This document shows, one piece after another, positions 1-11,499 of a stretch of 64,000 bases of DNA; the first letter of the stretch is position 1; the number at the start of each line of letters is the position of its first letter. The stretch is taken from NCBI GenBank assembly GCA_020726505.1, contig JAHLEZ010000028.1, positions 62,001 through 126,000 of the forward strand, given 5' to 3'. This stretch comes from Leptodontidium sp. MPI-SDFR-AT-0119 (Eukaryota; Ascomycota; Leotiomycetes; Helotiales; Leptodontidiaceae). The notes beneath the pieces are model-generated. The model saw only the letters and a list, made by a program, of their open reading frames with translations. It was not told the DNA's origin and ran no database searches. The position numbers and the translations under genes are program-made.

Positions 1-832
1 AAGCAGCACCCGCAGAAGGTATGGAGGCAGTCGAGGAGCGTGAGCGGTTGGTACAGCACTTCTGCGCAGATCTAGATGTTTCCCTGTATTAGCAGCCGTC
101 GATGATAGCGAGCATTATGACAGACAGCACGAGACCAGGGCTCCGTGGTCGTGCAACGCAGCGCATCCTTCGACTGACGGGGATGCGCTGGGTGCTGTCT
201 CGGTCGCCTGGCGCATAATTGATAACGAGGGACGGTAAGGGTTGGGGGCATTAACTCACAGAACAGGTGAGCTCTTGCTCCAGGTCGAGCCCACGGTTTT
301 CCGACTCCATGTCTGCGTCTCTCTTCAGACCTTCGCGACGGCGGATGTGAAGTTATTCAGGGTGTGGGGTTGTAGAAAGCAGCCCAGCTTCATGGTCGCG
401 CAGGGAGGACAGATGCTATGTTGTGTGTGGTCAGCTTCTCCTGCAGGACTGCGCGCTGACGAAGTTAGAGAATCTTCACGAATGTGACTCGAGGGGCGAA
501 TGAAGTGTTTATTCGTATTTCAATTTGCATGTATTTGAGTTTCGTATTCTTTTTCAAATCAAGTTTTCTGCTTGCCATGGAGCTAGGCAGCTTTGGCCAA
601 GTAGAGTGAGTCTTGGAACGGGAACAGATGGCAGACATGAAGCCAAGTTCAGCTCCTCGTATTTGCTTAGAATAGGTACATCGGAGGTACGCGAATGGTT
701 GACTAGCTTTTTAAAAATTTGTTGGCTAACCAGATATATGAACTTCTATACTCCAAAACCCAATGTACTCAAAAGCCGCTTTCCACTATCCGAGAAGTTA
801 AAACAGACCATTGTTGTCTCTCGGCTCGCTCG
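1..832. other. No supported gene
   Basis: Short open frames here lack recognisable domains and mostly begin at non-ATG codons. The right part lies immediately downstream of the chitin deacetylase stop and should hold its 3' UTR. Nothing else could be supported. Confidence 0.5.
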
Positions 833-3157
833 CTACGTGCAAGTACCGAAACCCTTCTGACAGCCAGTACCACAATGATCAACCGTTGCTCCACACCAAT
901 TATACTGCGAGCAGCAATTCCCATACTCACTTCCCAAACAAGTGTACTTATTCGTTCCGCCACATGTCCCATCTGGACTCTTTACTGAAGCGGAAGCACT
1001 TGGCGTAGCGCTCTTTGTTGACGAAGTGATTACTTTTGTAGACGAGGTGCTCGCTTTAGACGAAGTTGTTGCTTTGGTAGACGACGATGGTGGCTTCGTT
1101 GATGTCGAAACTTTAGATGAGGTCGAAGGTGGTTTAGTAGATGTGGAGGGTTTGAGTGAACTTGAAGACCCACTAGATGAACATGTCCCTGAGCCTGGCT
1201 TGCAGCCTGTTCCGCAATAGTCTGCTGTGCTTCCACAGTATCCATACTGGCTGCAACAGTTGCCGAATTCAGAGCCTAGACAAGTAATTGTCGTTCCACA
1301 TGATCCATCTGTGCTGACGGATTGGGTACCAGTTGAGGTGGTGGTTGTTGGCCTGGAAGAGGTTGTCGATGCTGTCGTAGGCTTCACGGTGGATGTTGAA
1401 GATGTCCCCACGGATGATTTCGAGGACGAACTTGAGCTTCCACACGTGCCTCCAACTGGCTGACATCCAGTTCCGCAATAGACATCTGTCGAGCCACAAT
1501 ATCCATACTGACTGCAGCAATTCCCAAAAGTCGATCCCAAGCAAGTGATACTGGCTGAGCAGGATCCATCAGTGCTGACAACTGGTGTTGTTGTACCGCC
1601 TCCGCTTCCAGATCCCGAACGATACCAATTTGCCACTGGGTCAGCCAGACAGTCTCCAACCGTCACTGATTTGTAACCCTTCTTGTACATCGACGCAAGA
1701 ATGTAGTCAGTGAGATTGTAAACAACTTGGTAATGGATGTCATGTTCGATCTCGAGGAAAGTGTCTGTCTTATTGTTTGAGTTGTTGATTGCTGCGTCCC
1801 AGATGTTCTTGGAATTCTGAATCGTAGTCGGCAGCGAATTCAGGTATCCAGCCGTGTCGAGATCGAAGTCTGGCAGCATCAGATAAGTCCATGAAGATTG
1901 GGAAATACTCACAGGTGATGTGATATCCGAGAGTCTTCAAACGAGCTTCACAAGCGGCATTACATGAAGAATATGGGGGTCTAAATTCCTGTCAGTTCTG
2001 CCACCAGAAGTTGTCTGCATGGAGGGAACGGGGGAAGTTTGTCTCGCCACCCTGGGCAGAACATTGGTTGGGCCAACCAAACACTCGGATTCCCCTGTTC
2101 TGCCCAAGGTGGTGAGACAGTACCTCCGTAGTCATACCTCATATATGTCGGGAAGTATCCAAGGATATTCCTGAATGCCATTTCATTGTAGATAATTTGC
2201 TTGTCAAATGTAGCTGTATCGAGGGTAGAAAGGTCTTGATGAGACCATGTGTGGCTAGCAATTTGGTGGCCTTCGGCGACCATTCGCTGTGTACTGGTAA
2301 GCTTCGATATCTAACAAGGTACCCAGTACATACTTTGATGAGAGACGACCATTGTGCAGTGCTATCAATTGGACCTAAAATAAGTCAGAACAGGCTTAAG
2401 ACACTAGCCCCGGTCAAATACAATACCTTTTCCAAGATTATTTCCAGCTAGTCAATAAGTCAGTAACGTACTCATTGCTTGACTCAGAAGGCTTACTGAT
2501 GAAGAACGTCCCCTTTGCGTTGTACACCTTCATCTTATCCAAGAGGTCAGAAGTATAACTATATGGACCATCGTCAAATGTGAAAGCAATATCTGGGGCA
2601 ATGCGTATCAGCTCTCGGCTCCAGTATACAGTGGCCGAGAATAGCTTACCTCCAGGCACAGCACAGTCATAAATTCCCGCTCCACCGTACGGTACACTTC
2701 CAAGAGCTGGCCGAGCAATTCCTGCAGTTGATACACCAGCAGGAACTTGATTTGCATCACACCCAGGACCATATTGAAACTGACAATCGGGAGCAGCACA
2801 ATATTCTGTGCCTGTGCCACACCACCTGTCGACCGGTTAGCTACAGCGGTAGGTCTAAGAGTTTGATGTTGCCTACCCAGCAGCAGAGCAACAGTTACTC
2901 GTGCAGGATCCGAATCCAGGACCGCATTGCCCATCATTATTCTGACGCTTCTCTATACCATGTTCCAAGCTCTTTCTTCGCTGTTCGACATGAGCCCTTA
3001 CTACCGGTGCATCTGATAGTGCGGCACGAGCTTTCAATTCCGAGAGAAATTTCCTCCCTCCGACGATCTGAGGTATTCCAGCATGTGCTTCTCGAGGATC
3101 CGAATGGGCACTAGCAATTGAAGCAAGTGCCCCAAGCAAGATGGTTGAGAATTTCAT
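833..3157 (-). CDS. Secreted chitin deacetylase (CE4) with four CBM18 modules
   Basis: Removes N-acetyl groups from chitin, giving chitosan, at the cell wall or outside the cell. Eight exons on the minus strand: 3157-2877, 2825-2650, 2592-2497, 2447-2427 (21 nt), 2374-2334, 2286-2138, 1980-1913, 1869-833; the sum, 1869 nt, gives 622 residues in one frame. A signal peptide begins MKFSTILLGALASIASA. A first CBM18 lies near residues 73-115 (CSAAGWCGTGTEYC spans intron 1). The NodB domain has TFDDGP, the SHTWSH metal ligands, RPPY, DLDTAGY and EHDIH, so all five CE4 motifs are present. Three further CBM18 modules with Ser/Thr-rich linkers fill residues about 395-620. The number of chitin-binding modules suggests tight binding to polymeric chitin (inference). 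Intron 6 (2137-1981) is unusually long and contains a hairpin. Family assignment is secure; exon 4 is a microexon and worth confirming by RNA-seq. Confidence 0.93.
2041..2118. repeat. Intronic inverted repeat / hairpin
   Basis: Two 23-base arms at 2041-2063 and 2096-2118 are reverse complements apart from two positions. Directly inside the left arm, 2064-2080 is a perfect palindrome (TTGGTTGG G CCAACCAA). The whole structure lies in intron 6 of the chitin deacetylase gene, which splits the catalytic RPPY motif. It could be a tiny MITE or introner-like insertion, or a structured intron. Confidence 0.85.
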
Positions 3158-5231
3158 GGCAGGAACCCTCTGCAATTAACAATTGAAGTATTATATAAGT
3201 GATAGAGGGGTGTGACCAGTGTCACGATTGAGCGCTGCAGGTAAACGAAGGACTGCAACAAAGCGAGTGTGAGCTATTCAACGAACGAAGAATATCCAAC
3301 GATTGAGCGGATGCAGAGTAAAAAGAAGCTTCAGAGGAACGAGGCTCTATGTATCACCAGAAGAGAAAATCATGCAAAGCTCTGCTCCATCCCTCCCGTC
3401 CACGAAAATGGGCGTGCTGGGAGCATGCAAGCACAGCGCATGCAAAGCAAAAGCAAAGAAGAAAACAGGAACGAAAGCTCTGTGGTCAAAAGCAAGTAAG
3501 AAAGCCCCGGCGAAGCCACCAACAATGCCAATCAGTTGCCGTATCGAGGCCAAGATGAATTGCAAGAGGTAGTGACAGGCACATTTCCAATTACACAGGG
3601 TCCGGCGAGCAAGCGAGCAACACCACCTGGTTGATCGGACGGCAAGGTTTTCATGGCTTGTACGACACGTCCCAAGAAGAGCCGGTTGCATACTCGAGAT
3701 ATCGAGTATGGCTCATACAACTGGCTATGGCTCTTTGCGAATAGTGCATATCCCGCATACTGTTTGTTTTGGCTGAATTGACAGGTGATGAGTGAGAGGC
3801 GGCGGTGGTGGTCGACTGTAAGTTGGGCCACGTTCTCGATTCGAGGTTTGGGGTGTCCTAAAATAGATCCCTTGATCCCTTCCCGTCCCCTGCAGGAACA
3901 GGGATTCCGTCGATCATAAACCTTCCCCATATCAATATTTTCGAGGATCATGCTGTCATCGCTGTGAACCACCTCAAATGCCAAGTGTCACTGGTGGTGC
4001 TTCTCGCAACTTCAATAACACGATTAAGGACGGGAAGCCGATGAGACGACAATACGATGCACATCGGGATGCCATTCAAACTAAAAAGAAGCCAGACAGC
4101 GGAGCGTTCCTCGTCGTCCATCGCGTGGCTTGGCCGATAGGTACCGATTGTCATGATAGTTTTCGTGATGTGGAAATTGAAGGCCATTGACTTCGGGCAC
4201 GAAAGCTCGCTCGCTTCCCAGCTGCCCTTCACTTGCACCGGCTCTGTTGTCTAAGACCCGAACAAAATTCGCCTCAATGCCCAAAGCAGCATTCAGCTGA
4301 GTCTCACAACATTCTCAAGAGGCGTCTTTGGGCTGAAACAACTGGTTCTCTGCCCCGCATTCTCTTCGCTGTCACTTCGTATCTGGGTCTCGCCTCGCTA
4401 TAACATGAGCTGTTATATGTTCAAGTGAGCAACTCTTTCCTGTTTGCGGATGAGACTGGTGGCATGTTATGTCTTTCTGGTGATGGATTGGCCTTTGATT
4501 CACCGCTGCAGATACTGAGAGTGCATAAGAACTGCATGTTAACGGGATGCTCTTTTTCTTTTGGTCGGTTGCGGTCGTTGGATTCTAAAAATATGAGATG
4601 GTGGCGATATTGTTGACGAGTTGATTTACTCGGATCGAGGTCAATTGTTCAGATGGAGACCATTGATCACGAATGTTTGACCACATGATTCAAAGCTTGA
4701 TAACTCTCTCTTTCCGAGGATTGTTGATTTCATAGGCTGCTGCTCCCTAGAGACCTCCGCCTCGTCAGGGTCGTGTGCACGCCAATGCCTACTTACTGCC
4801 ATCATTTAATCCTAGTCATGCAGTGACCATAAATAAAAATACTGTAAAATCTTGAGCTCATTTCGAGATGTCTAGTTTATTACATGACGGGCCAAAAACT
4901 CTCCACTGCCTCCATTTTCAGTCTTTATCGAGAACCTGCTATCCTCACATCATGATTTCAATCCTGTCCCCTTTCATATATTCAAGTTCCGCGTGCATCT
5001 AATGCGAAATGGAGCGCACCGATTGCAAGAAAGGTGATTCGAATCCACTCGTCCCAACAACGCTTTTTGCCTCTTCTAGTCTCCAACCAAAAGATCAGAG
5101 CTTCTAGGTACATCTCAATGCAGCACACCTTTGTTTCCCGTAACAGATAAGCTTTCAAGCTATTCTCAGCATAGCGATGCGAAGCTTTGAAGCACCGGCC
5201 TCGACTCTAGTAGAGTCTTGAAGTTGGTGAG
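3158..5231. other. Intergenic; promoter side of the chitin deacetylase
   Basis: Two kilobases with no convincing coding region. The part next to 3157 should contain the promoter of the minus-strand chitin deacetylase. Open frames of 90-150 codons on both strands overlap one another, start mostly at non-ATG codons and match no family I recognise. Confidence 0.5.
3689..3710. repeat. Perfect 9-bp-arm palindrome
   Basis: CATACTCGA and TCGAGTATG are separated by GATA. The site lies about 530 bp upstream of the chitin deacetylase start and could be a dimeric regulator site or chance. Confidence 0.6.
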
Positions 5232-5408
5232 TTATGTTGTGCCAGCAACAGGATGCAGCTTTGCGTGACTCTCCCGGGCGTCGATTTTCGCAGCCTTGGG
5301 GAATGTGTTTAGAATCAGAGGAACGGTAGATAGATTTTCGATAACCTCATAGGGGAAATCACCGTTGGAACGGCGGGGATCGTCGTAGTGATATCCATAT
5401 TGGAAGAC
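5232..5408 (-). pseudogene. Orphan C-terminal coding remnant
   Basis: A 58-codon open stretch ends with TAA at 5234-5232 and contains YGYHYDDPRRSNGDFPYEV, protein-like in composition. It is preceded by an in-frame TGA (5411-5409), and no upstream exon continues it. I do not recognise the family. It may be the last exon of a decayed gene. Confidence 0.3.
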
Positions 5409-6008
5409 TCAAAGGCGTTGTGAATCTTATCACCACCAGTTTGGGTAGAGCCCCAATTATCTTGATCTCAGGGGAGTTGGCCTTGGAGACTTAAGCGAGT
5501 TAGTTGAGCCTGATGCCTAATCGCGAGTTGACGAAGAGGCTCGTGGTTCTGGTTCACCGTTGCGCATGAAATCTTCCCGGGATCCAACAACCACTGATGC
5601 CTGCTCAGCAACGAGATACCACATTGTTCCTTCAAATGACACAGCCAACTTCTGTCAGATCACTTTGGGGTGTTGTCAATATCTCGCTTCCAAATTCGCA
5701 TGGAAAGCTTTCTCACCACACGTTCAACCGACTCTCTTGACATCCATCCCACAATGGCACTTGTTATATTCACCAAGCTCATTTCGTAATGAATTCAATA
5801 TCCAATTCACACCACAGGCGGCCGCCTGGATGCCTAGGGCCGCCCTCGCTAGCCAAGGAAGTTCTTGAAGGTATTCACGCGCAGCCTTCTCGTCGCCCTC
5901 CATTTCGCAGAGACCGTCGCATCCCTCTGAACTTCCCGTCCTCCATCCGTCCCCCAACGTCAATATCCCCTTTCTAATTCTCTCCAACTCCCATCGCCGT
6001 TCTTCAAG

Positions 6009-6164
6009 ATGGGTCGTTACGGCAAGTGAACCGAGTCGCAGCTGCAAAAGGAGTGCCTGCGACACGGCATCAACTCCGAAGGACACAAGTCTAAGTTAGC
6101 AAAGGTCTACAGGCAGTTTAGCGAGATACTTTCAGGCTCTGAAAACCTGAAGTCGGCAACTTGA
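6009..6164 (+). pseudogene. SAP-motif-like short gene, interrupted
   Basis: After a pyrimidine-rich leader, ATG GGT CGT TAC GGC AAG is followed by TGA (6027-6029). The same frame then stays open for 44 codons, encoding SQLQKECLRHGINSEGHKS, which resembles the helix-extended loop-helix of SAP DNA-binding motifs, and ends at TGA 6162-6164. The first stop would be CGA before a C-to-T change. Alternatives are an unseen intron or a chance resemblance. Confidence 0.35.
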
Positions 6165-6384
6165 CTTGATAATTACTAAGTAACGACGTAACCCCCCAGC
6201 TTTTTTCTTCGTGTATATTATAAAGAAGAAGCGTATTAATGTTTCTTTTAACTAGCTTTTTGAATTATATTTTAAAAAAATAAAAAAAAAACTTCGATTT
6301 TTGATTTGGCTGTGAAATGCCCTGTGGCGCACGAACCCAATGCCTATTTCAACTTTCGAGTCTTTTTTCTTGGTTTTGGGCTAA
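6165..6384. other. AT-rich tract, 3' flank of hydrolase gene
   Basis: A/T-dominated sequence with A and T runs around 6230-6300, unlike the surrounding gene-rich DNA. It is adjacent to the interrupted SAP-like ORF and just downstream of the hydrolase gene. Confidence 0.5.
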
Positions 6385-7675
6385 TCAAAGCTTAGGCTCC
6401 ACTCCCTTCTCAGCGAAGAAGGTCTCCAGCTCAGCATTAAACCGATCCTGCTGCTCCAAGAAGATATGATGATCACCATCAATAATAACGATCTTACCAT
6501 CCTTCAAAGCCTCCATCGTACTCTGTACAAACGGTAGTGGCGAGCATCCATCGTCGGTCGCAGCCACCATCAATGTGGGCACAGAAATGATCTGAGCATC
6601 TCCTGTGATATCTATACAAGCATTCATTAGTTACTCAGATCTATCAGATAGGGTGATCACTCGAATAGTAGTATCTTACATTTCTCAGCCTCCGTGTTGT
6701 ATCCTTCCGCAAAGCAGTGGTAATACTGCAACACGGCAGAAAAGTCATTGGCGAAAAAATCTTGTCTGTCCTATTTCACCCAATTCATTAACTGAAGAGA
6801 ACCGCAATACTATCTTTCTGAGATACATACCGCATCCTCGATCTCTGGCTTCACTTCACATCGGCTGTCCGAAACGAGCCATTCACGGAGCTTACCTCTG
6901 GCTGTGAAGTGATTCTACGCACCGAAGCCAAATCAGCACATACGAGACCTTATCGGGGGAGGAAGACCACTCACCACCCAATGAGTTTTATCCTTCGCGA
7001 AGAAGCCGTCATAGAACGATTCGACCTAGTCAACTATCAAACTTCCATATCTTCCCGGGGAGCCTGGGGAGGAGACCCACATGCTCAGTCAACAACTCCG
7101 GCGAGTTGAGGAAAACATCCCAGTATCCAAAGCACGCAGCTCCAAACGCTTGCTCAGTAATATCATTTAGTGCATTATAGTCGAACGGTCCGGGCTTGAA
7201 GTACGCCACGCAGACTAGAACGAGAGATTGGACGCGCGAGGGGTAGAGCAGAGCTACACGCGAAGCGATGGCACTTCCCCTGTTGGTGTTACACCTCTGT
7301 CAGTCTTTCGTACACACAAGATGTGTACAAATCAGGAAAATCAGAAGAATACCAATCATGACCCACGAGGACTGCTCGTCCAACGCCTTCCTCGTCCAAG
7401 ATATCCATCAAGGACTTCGCAGCAATTGGCAACGCATACTCGGCAGGCTTAGAGGGCTTGCTCGTATTCCCATGGCCCAATATATCTGGAACGATACATC
7501 CAAAGCCCAATTTCTCGAAATGCGCGACCTGGTGTCGCCAAATCTTGGATGTGTACGGAGCACCGTGGATGAAGAGAATGGTCGTCTTAGACTTTGGTGC
7601 TGCAGAACTGTAGTAGTTGTATGTATGACCTGCGCCGGTGAGAACTTGCTTATATTTCTCTGGGGAGATCGACAT
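6385..7675 (-). CDS. Alpha/beta hydrolase, epoxide hydrolase-like
   Basis: Probable soluble epoxide hydrolase adding water to an epoxide; the substrate is unknown. Six exons: 7675-7353, 7279-7081, 7025-6975, 6914-6831, 6770-6680, 6611-6385; 975 nt, 324 residues in one frame. The oxyanion-hole motif HGAP is near residue 37. The nucleophile elbow is GHDWGS, with the Asp at about 107 created across intron 1 (Asp rather than Ser points to the epoxide hydrolase/dehalogenase branch). The acid is in ATDDGCSP (about 269/270) and the histidine in GDHHIF (about 297/298). No signal peptide was seen, so it is likely cytosolic. Whether 6914-6831 is one exon or is split at an internal GTAAGC is less certain; the unsplit reading is in frame and protein-like. 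Confidence 0.88.
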
Positions 7676-8810
7676 CTCGACGGCTGTGTGTTGATGTTTG
7701 GAAGTTTTGGTAAGTGAGAAGGGAGGAAAGGTGAGTGACTACCTAACTGGAGGCACAAGAACAATTTAGTTTCTAGTTTCACATATATATATCAGTGAGC
7801 TTAAGGTGGGACAAAACATAGCTCGCTGCCTAGCCAATTGGTGAGCTCCCTTCGTGTCTGACATTACCTAGAGGAGTAAGATTGAGGACTTCGCCGTCCA
7901 AGTACCCCTCCCTCGGTTAATTTTGACCCCCCTATATTTTTCTACCACTCCTCGGCCCCTCATTACATGAAAAACTAAGCCTTACTTAAACCAGAGCTCG
8001 GCTTTTTCTTAAAGTTAATGTCCCGAAATAATTTGACGACTTTTGAACAGGCTCTCATTCATAGATATATCTAGCTAATAAAGAGAGCGAAGTCAACCAA
8101 GGTATCTGAGTAGTTGTTGCTTCACCGGAGACGAATTTAGCTAGCCTCGCAAACAAATCCGGCATAAGCACGAGCAATCGTCCCTCTCACTTCAACTTTC
8201 AATATCCAATTATTTCTCTGATGTCGTGTCATAGCAAGGGAGCTTCACGCTACGGACGTAAAGGTGCATAAGCAGACTTGTCTTAATCGAGATGATGACT
8301 TACATGGTTTGTCAGCCATATGGCAGAAAACGTGATATCGAATAGCCTACGAAACCGAGCAATCGGCCACTTCCATGGAAATTCTAGATAGTAGACCTCT
8401 CAAAGGACTTATTATGTTTATCTACGAGTTCGGATCGGATCGACAGACGTCTGTTGTGGATTTCGCGACATTGGTCATTCACTTCCAGCTGAATTGGACG
8501 AAGTCCGGGGTGATTGTCTATCTTCCTGAATGATTAAGATATGACTCTTTGTGATGATGTGATCTCTCAGAGGTGTAAACTGTGCCTTCTCATAATTATT
8601 TGCCTACGAGTGCAGACCCCGATGACAAGCAATCACCACGACTGAGAAAAAGATACTTGCTGCTTATTATCTTGCGTTTTAGACTGGACTTCAGAAAAAG
8701 ATTTTGTTTACTGCCAAAAGGAACCTTTTCTTGTCTTGGGCATGAATTAGACCAAGGAACGGAAGCCATCAATGATCTAGCCTTGCCATCATCGCACATA
8801 GAGAGGTAGC
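7676..8810. other. Intergenic
   Basis: Contains the hydrolase promoter on the left and the 3' flank of the alpha-galactosidase gene on the right. No domain-bearing reading frame was found on either strand. Confidence 0.5.
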
Positions 8811-10558
8811 TCACAACTCATCCCTCTTCCTCTTCCCATCACCACCCGCATACCTCAACCTATACATAGCCACACCATGCGCTTCCACACTCGCACTAAT
8901 CATCCCACCCGGCTGAACCATCATCGTCACATTCCCCAACAACAACTCATTCTTCTCCTTCAAGCCCTGCGCATAACTCGTCGCTGTAGCATTATACCTC
9001 CCCTCGCCGCCAAAAGTCGTAGCGTTCCACCCCGTGGTAGCATTTCCCGTCGCGCTCGACGCAGAGATAATCCCCGCCGCAGTATCATTCGTCATACGAT
9101 TCGCCCACAAATCGCGCACTTCCCAGCTCATCTGTATCTGTGGCGCTTTGCCGTTTGGTCCGCTGTCGGCGAATATGTCGGCTAGAGAGGCGTTCATGGT
9201 TGTCGCTTCGTCGAGACCGTTGATCATGAGCACCAACATGTCATTATGGTCACCTCCTGTTGTGGATTGCAAATTCCCAGACCAGAGTTGCAATGCTGGT
9301 CCGGAATAGGGATCCTTGCTGCCTGGGACCCGCATCCAGCGGCGAGAGGCTGACTGACCAAGAGGGTCTTGGTTGACAGCTATGACGGCAGCGTTCGAGA
9401 GAATTGATAGATCGGCTGGAGCGATGATCCGGATGTCATTTCCCATGATGAGGGGAGATTTTACTGATGCCCCTGAGATTTCTTGGTTAGCTCTCAGCAA
9501 AGGATTCAAAGAAATGGGTAGGCACAACATACACATGCTGAAATGGGCTACGTATTCAGCGTCGGTCATTGCTCCGTTCCCAACCTCCAACATGTCGAGA
9601 TCGTTCCATGCTCCAGGCTGAGCTTTTGAGACGATGAATGCGGCTTTATTCATGATGTTTATGATCGAGCAGTGGAAGCCGGGAAGCCCACAGTTCCATG
9701 AGTCGGCTCCCTCACTTCTTCAATTAGCGAGCTGCAGAAAATCGAAGGACGAGTGTTCATACCAAGGACATCTCGCATCATACGTATCCCAGTAATCGAA
9801 TACATCTCCAGAGATACGCCAACTATTAGCAATAGTCGAGCCCCAATTCCAAGGGTAGTCCTCTCCCCAATTACACAAAGAGTAGAGAATCGGCCGTCCG
9901 GTTGCATTCAAAGCATTCGCCATCGTTGCATATCTACACTCATTAATAAATTATTCCCCTTTGGCAATTTCCTCTGCATGTAGAAGGATGGACTTACCTC
10001 GCCTCAGAGATCTTCTGATCCCCCGCTTGCCCCTCATTATAGCAATTGTCATACTTCAAGTAGTCCACACCCCACTCAGCCCACGTTTTTGCATCAACTT
10101 CCTCGTGTCCAAGACTTCCTGCGAATCGTCCACACGTATAAGTCCCCGCCGAAGAGTACATGCCGAAACCCAGTCCTAGCTCATGAATATCATCAGCCAC
10201 GGCAGCCATACCGCGAGGGAATTTCTCAGGATCCGCAATGAGACTGTTGTTGTTGGATGCATTTCGACCGACGCTCCAGCAGTCGTCTAGGACGATGTAA
10301 TGGTATCCTAAGTCTTTGAGACCGTAGTCTACGATCAGGTTTGCGGTTTCGACGAGTAGGTCTTCTGAGACGTCGCAGCCTAGTGCGTTCCAATTGTCCC
10401 CTTTGAACTGTCAGTTTTCATCTCTGAGTAAATAGAACTTCAGAGGCGAACTTACAGCCCATTTGTGGTGTAATAGCGAGTCCATTGTCGACAGCTCCCG
10501 CTCGTTGAGCAAGTAATACCGCTACAGCAGCAACAGATACAAGATTCTTGACAGTCAT
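8811..10558 (-). CDS. Alpha-galactosidase, GH27, with C-terminal RDEL
   Basis: Hydrolyses terminal alpha-1,6-galactose from oligosaccharides or galactomannan. Five exons: 10558-10456, 10400-9998, 9933-9763, 9714-9533, 9472-8811; 1521 nt, 506 residues. An N-terminal signal peptide ends near AQRAGA. GH27 landmarks are [22 protein letters not shown], the nucleophile in [14 protein letters not shown]...[25 protein letters not shown] and [14 protein letters not shown], several assembled exactly across splice sites. A beta-sandwich C-terminal domain follows. The protein ends KRKRDEL, where RDEL resembles an ER-retrieval tetrapeptide, unusual for an enzyme of this secreted family. Start and family are secure. 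Confidence 0.93.
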
Positions 10559-11499
10559 CTTGTAGAAGTGATCCAGTGTGTATCTCTGCGAATTAAAATA
10601 TCACTTGAATGATGGCGGATTGCCATCTTTTATATAAATCCGGGCACATCTTACCTTGGATCGACGACCCCTCTCTGACCTTCCTTGACCTTGACACTGC
10701 GTTTCCCATGACTTCACGGTGCACGAATTCTGCAAGGACAAGAAGCTTTCCACTTACCTAGCGGGGTAGATCCCCTGCTAATATCGTCGAAATGATCTAA
10801 CTACCGGGCTGTTCGGATGGTATTTTCTACAGTAGTCTTAGAAATCTATCCCTAGCCTTATAAACAAGAAAATATTCTTTAAATCACAATCGACAAAAGG
10901 AATAAAAACTTGTGTTTCGAAGGGTTCATAAAACCGAAAGACTTCAATGACTTTTAGTAAATAGCCTGAGGAATGACCTCCTCTCCAAACGTTGAAGAGG
11001 CAAACATCGCTAACAGGCTATTCCAAACCCCGTAAGACATGCAAGCTTTGACAGGCAATACTCGCGGGGTCATGAAGATCTTGACTACATTCAGATCAAG
11101 GTACGGGCAAATTGTGCCATGCGTCCGTCCGTCAGAGGCCGTCGCCGTCTTCTAGCCCCCGCCCTCGTTTTTTCGGGCGGGAAACTGGCGGAGAAAAAGT
11201 TCTCGCAATTGGTGCGCTAAAGCACCATCAGACAGTGCCCATTAATCACTTCAAGAAGGACCGACCGGAGAGGAGAGGAGACATCCTTGGGGAATTTTAG
11301 GTGCAAGACTCTAGAAGAAGGAAGGAATGAGAGTTCCATTTGATCAGCTGTCATTAGGGCCCTACGGAAGCGCTCATCCCCTTGTCGTTAAACTCCCAGC
11401 CTTCAGACCATCCTTATGACATTCGACGGTTGCGATATGATACGAACTTCATCTTACAACAGCTAGCAGTGTGGAGCTCCTCCTCCAACAGCGAGATCA
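10559..11499. other. Intergenic; alpha-galactosidase promoter
   Basis: The first 200 bp should contain the minus-strand alpha-galactosidase promoter. No coding region could be supported in the remainder. Confidence 0.5.

Noticed and set aside
3532..3984. 150-codon minus-strand frame
   Set aside because: Starts at TTG and resembles no protein family; several overlapping frames of similar length occur in the same place.
5030..5060. GATTCGAATCC, reminiscent of a tRNA T-arm
   Set aside because: No acceptor stem, D-arm or anticodon arm can be folded around it.
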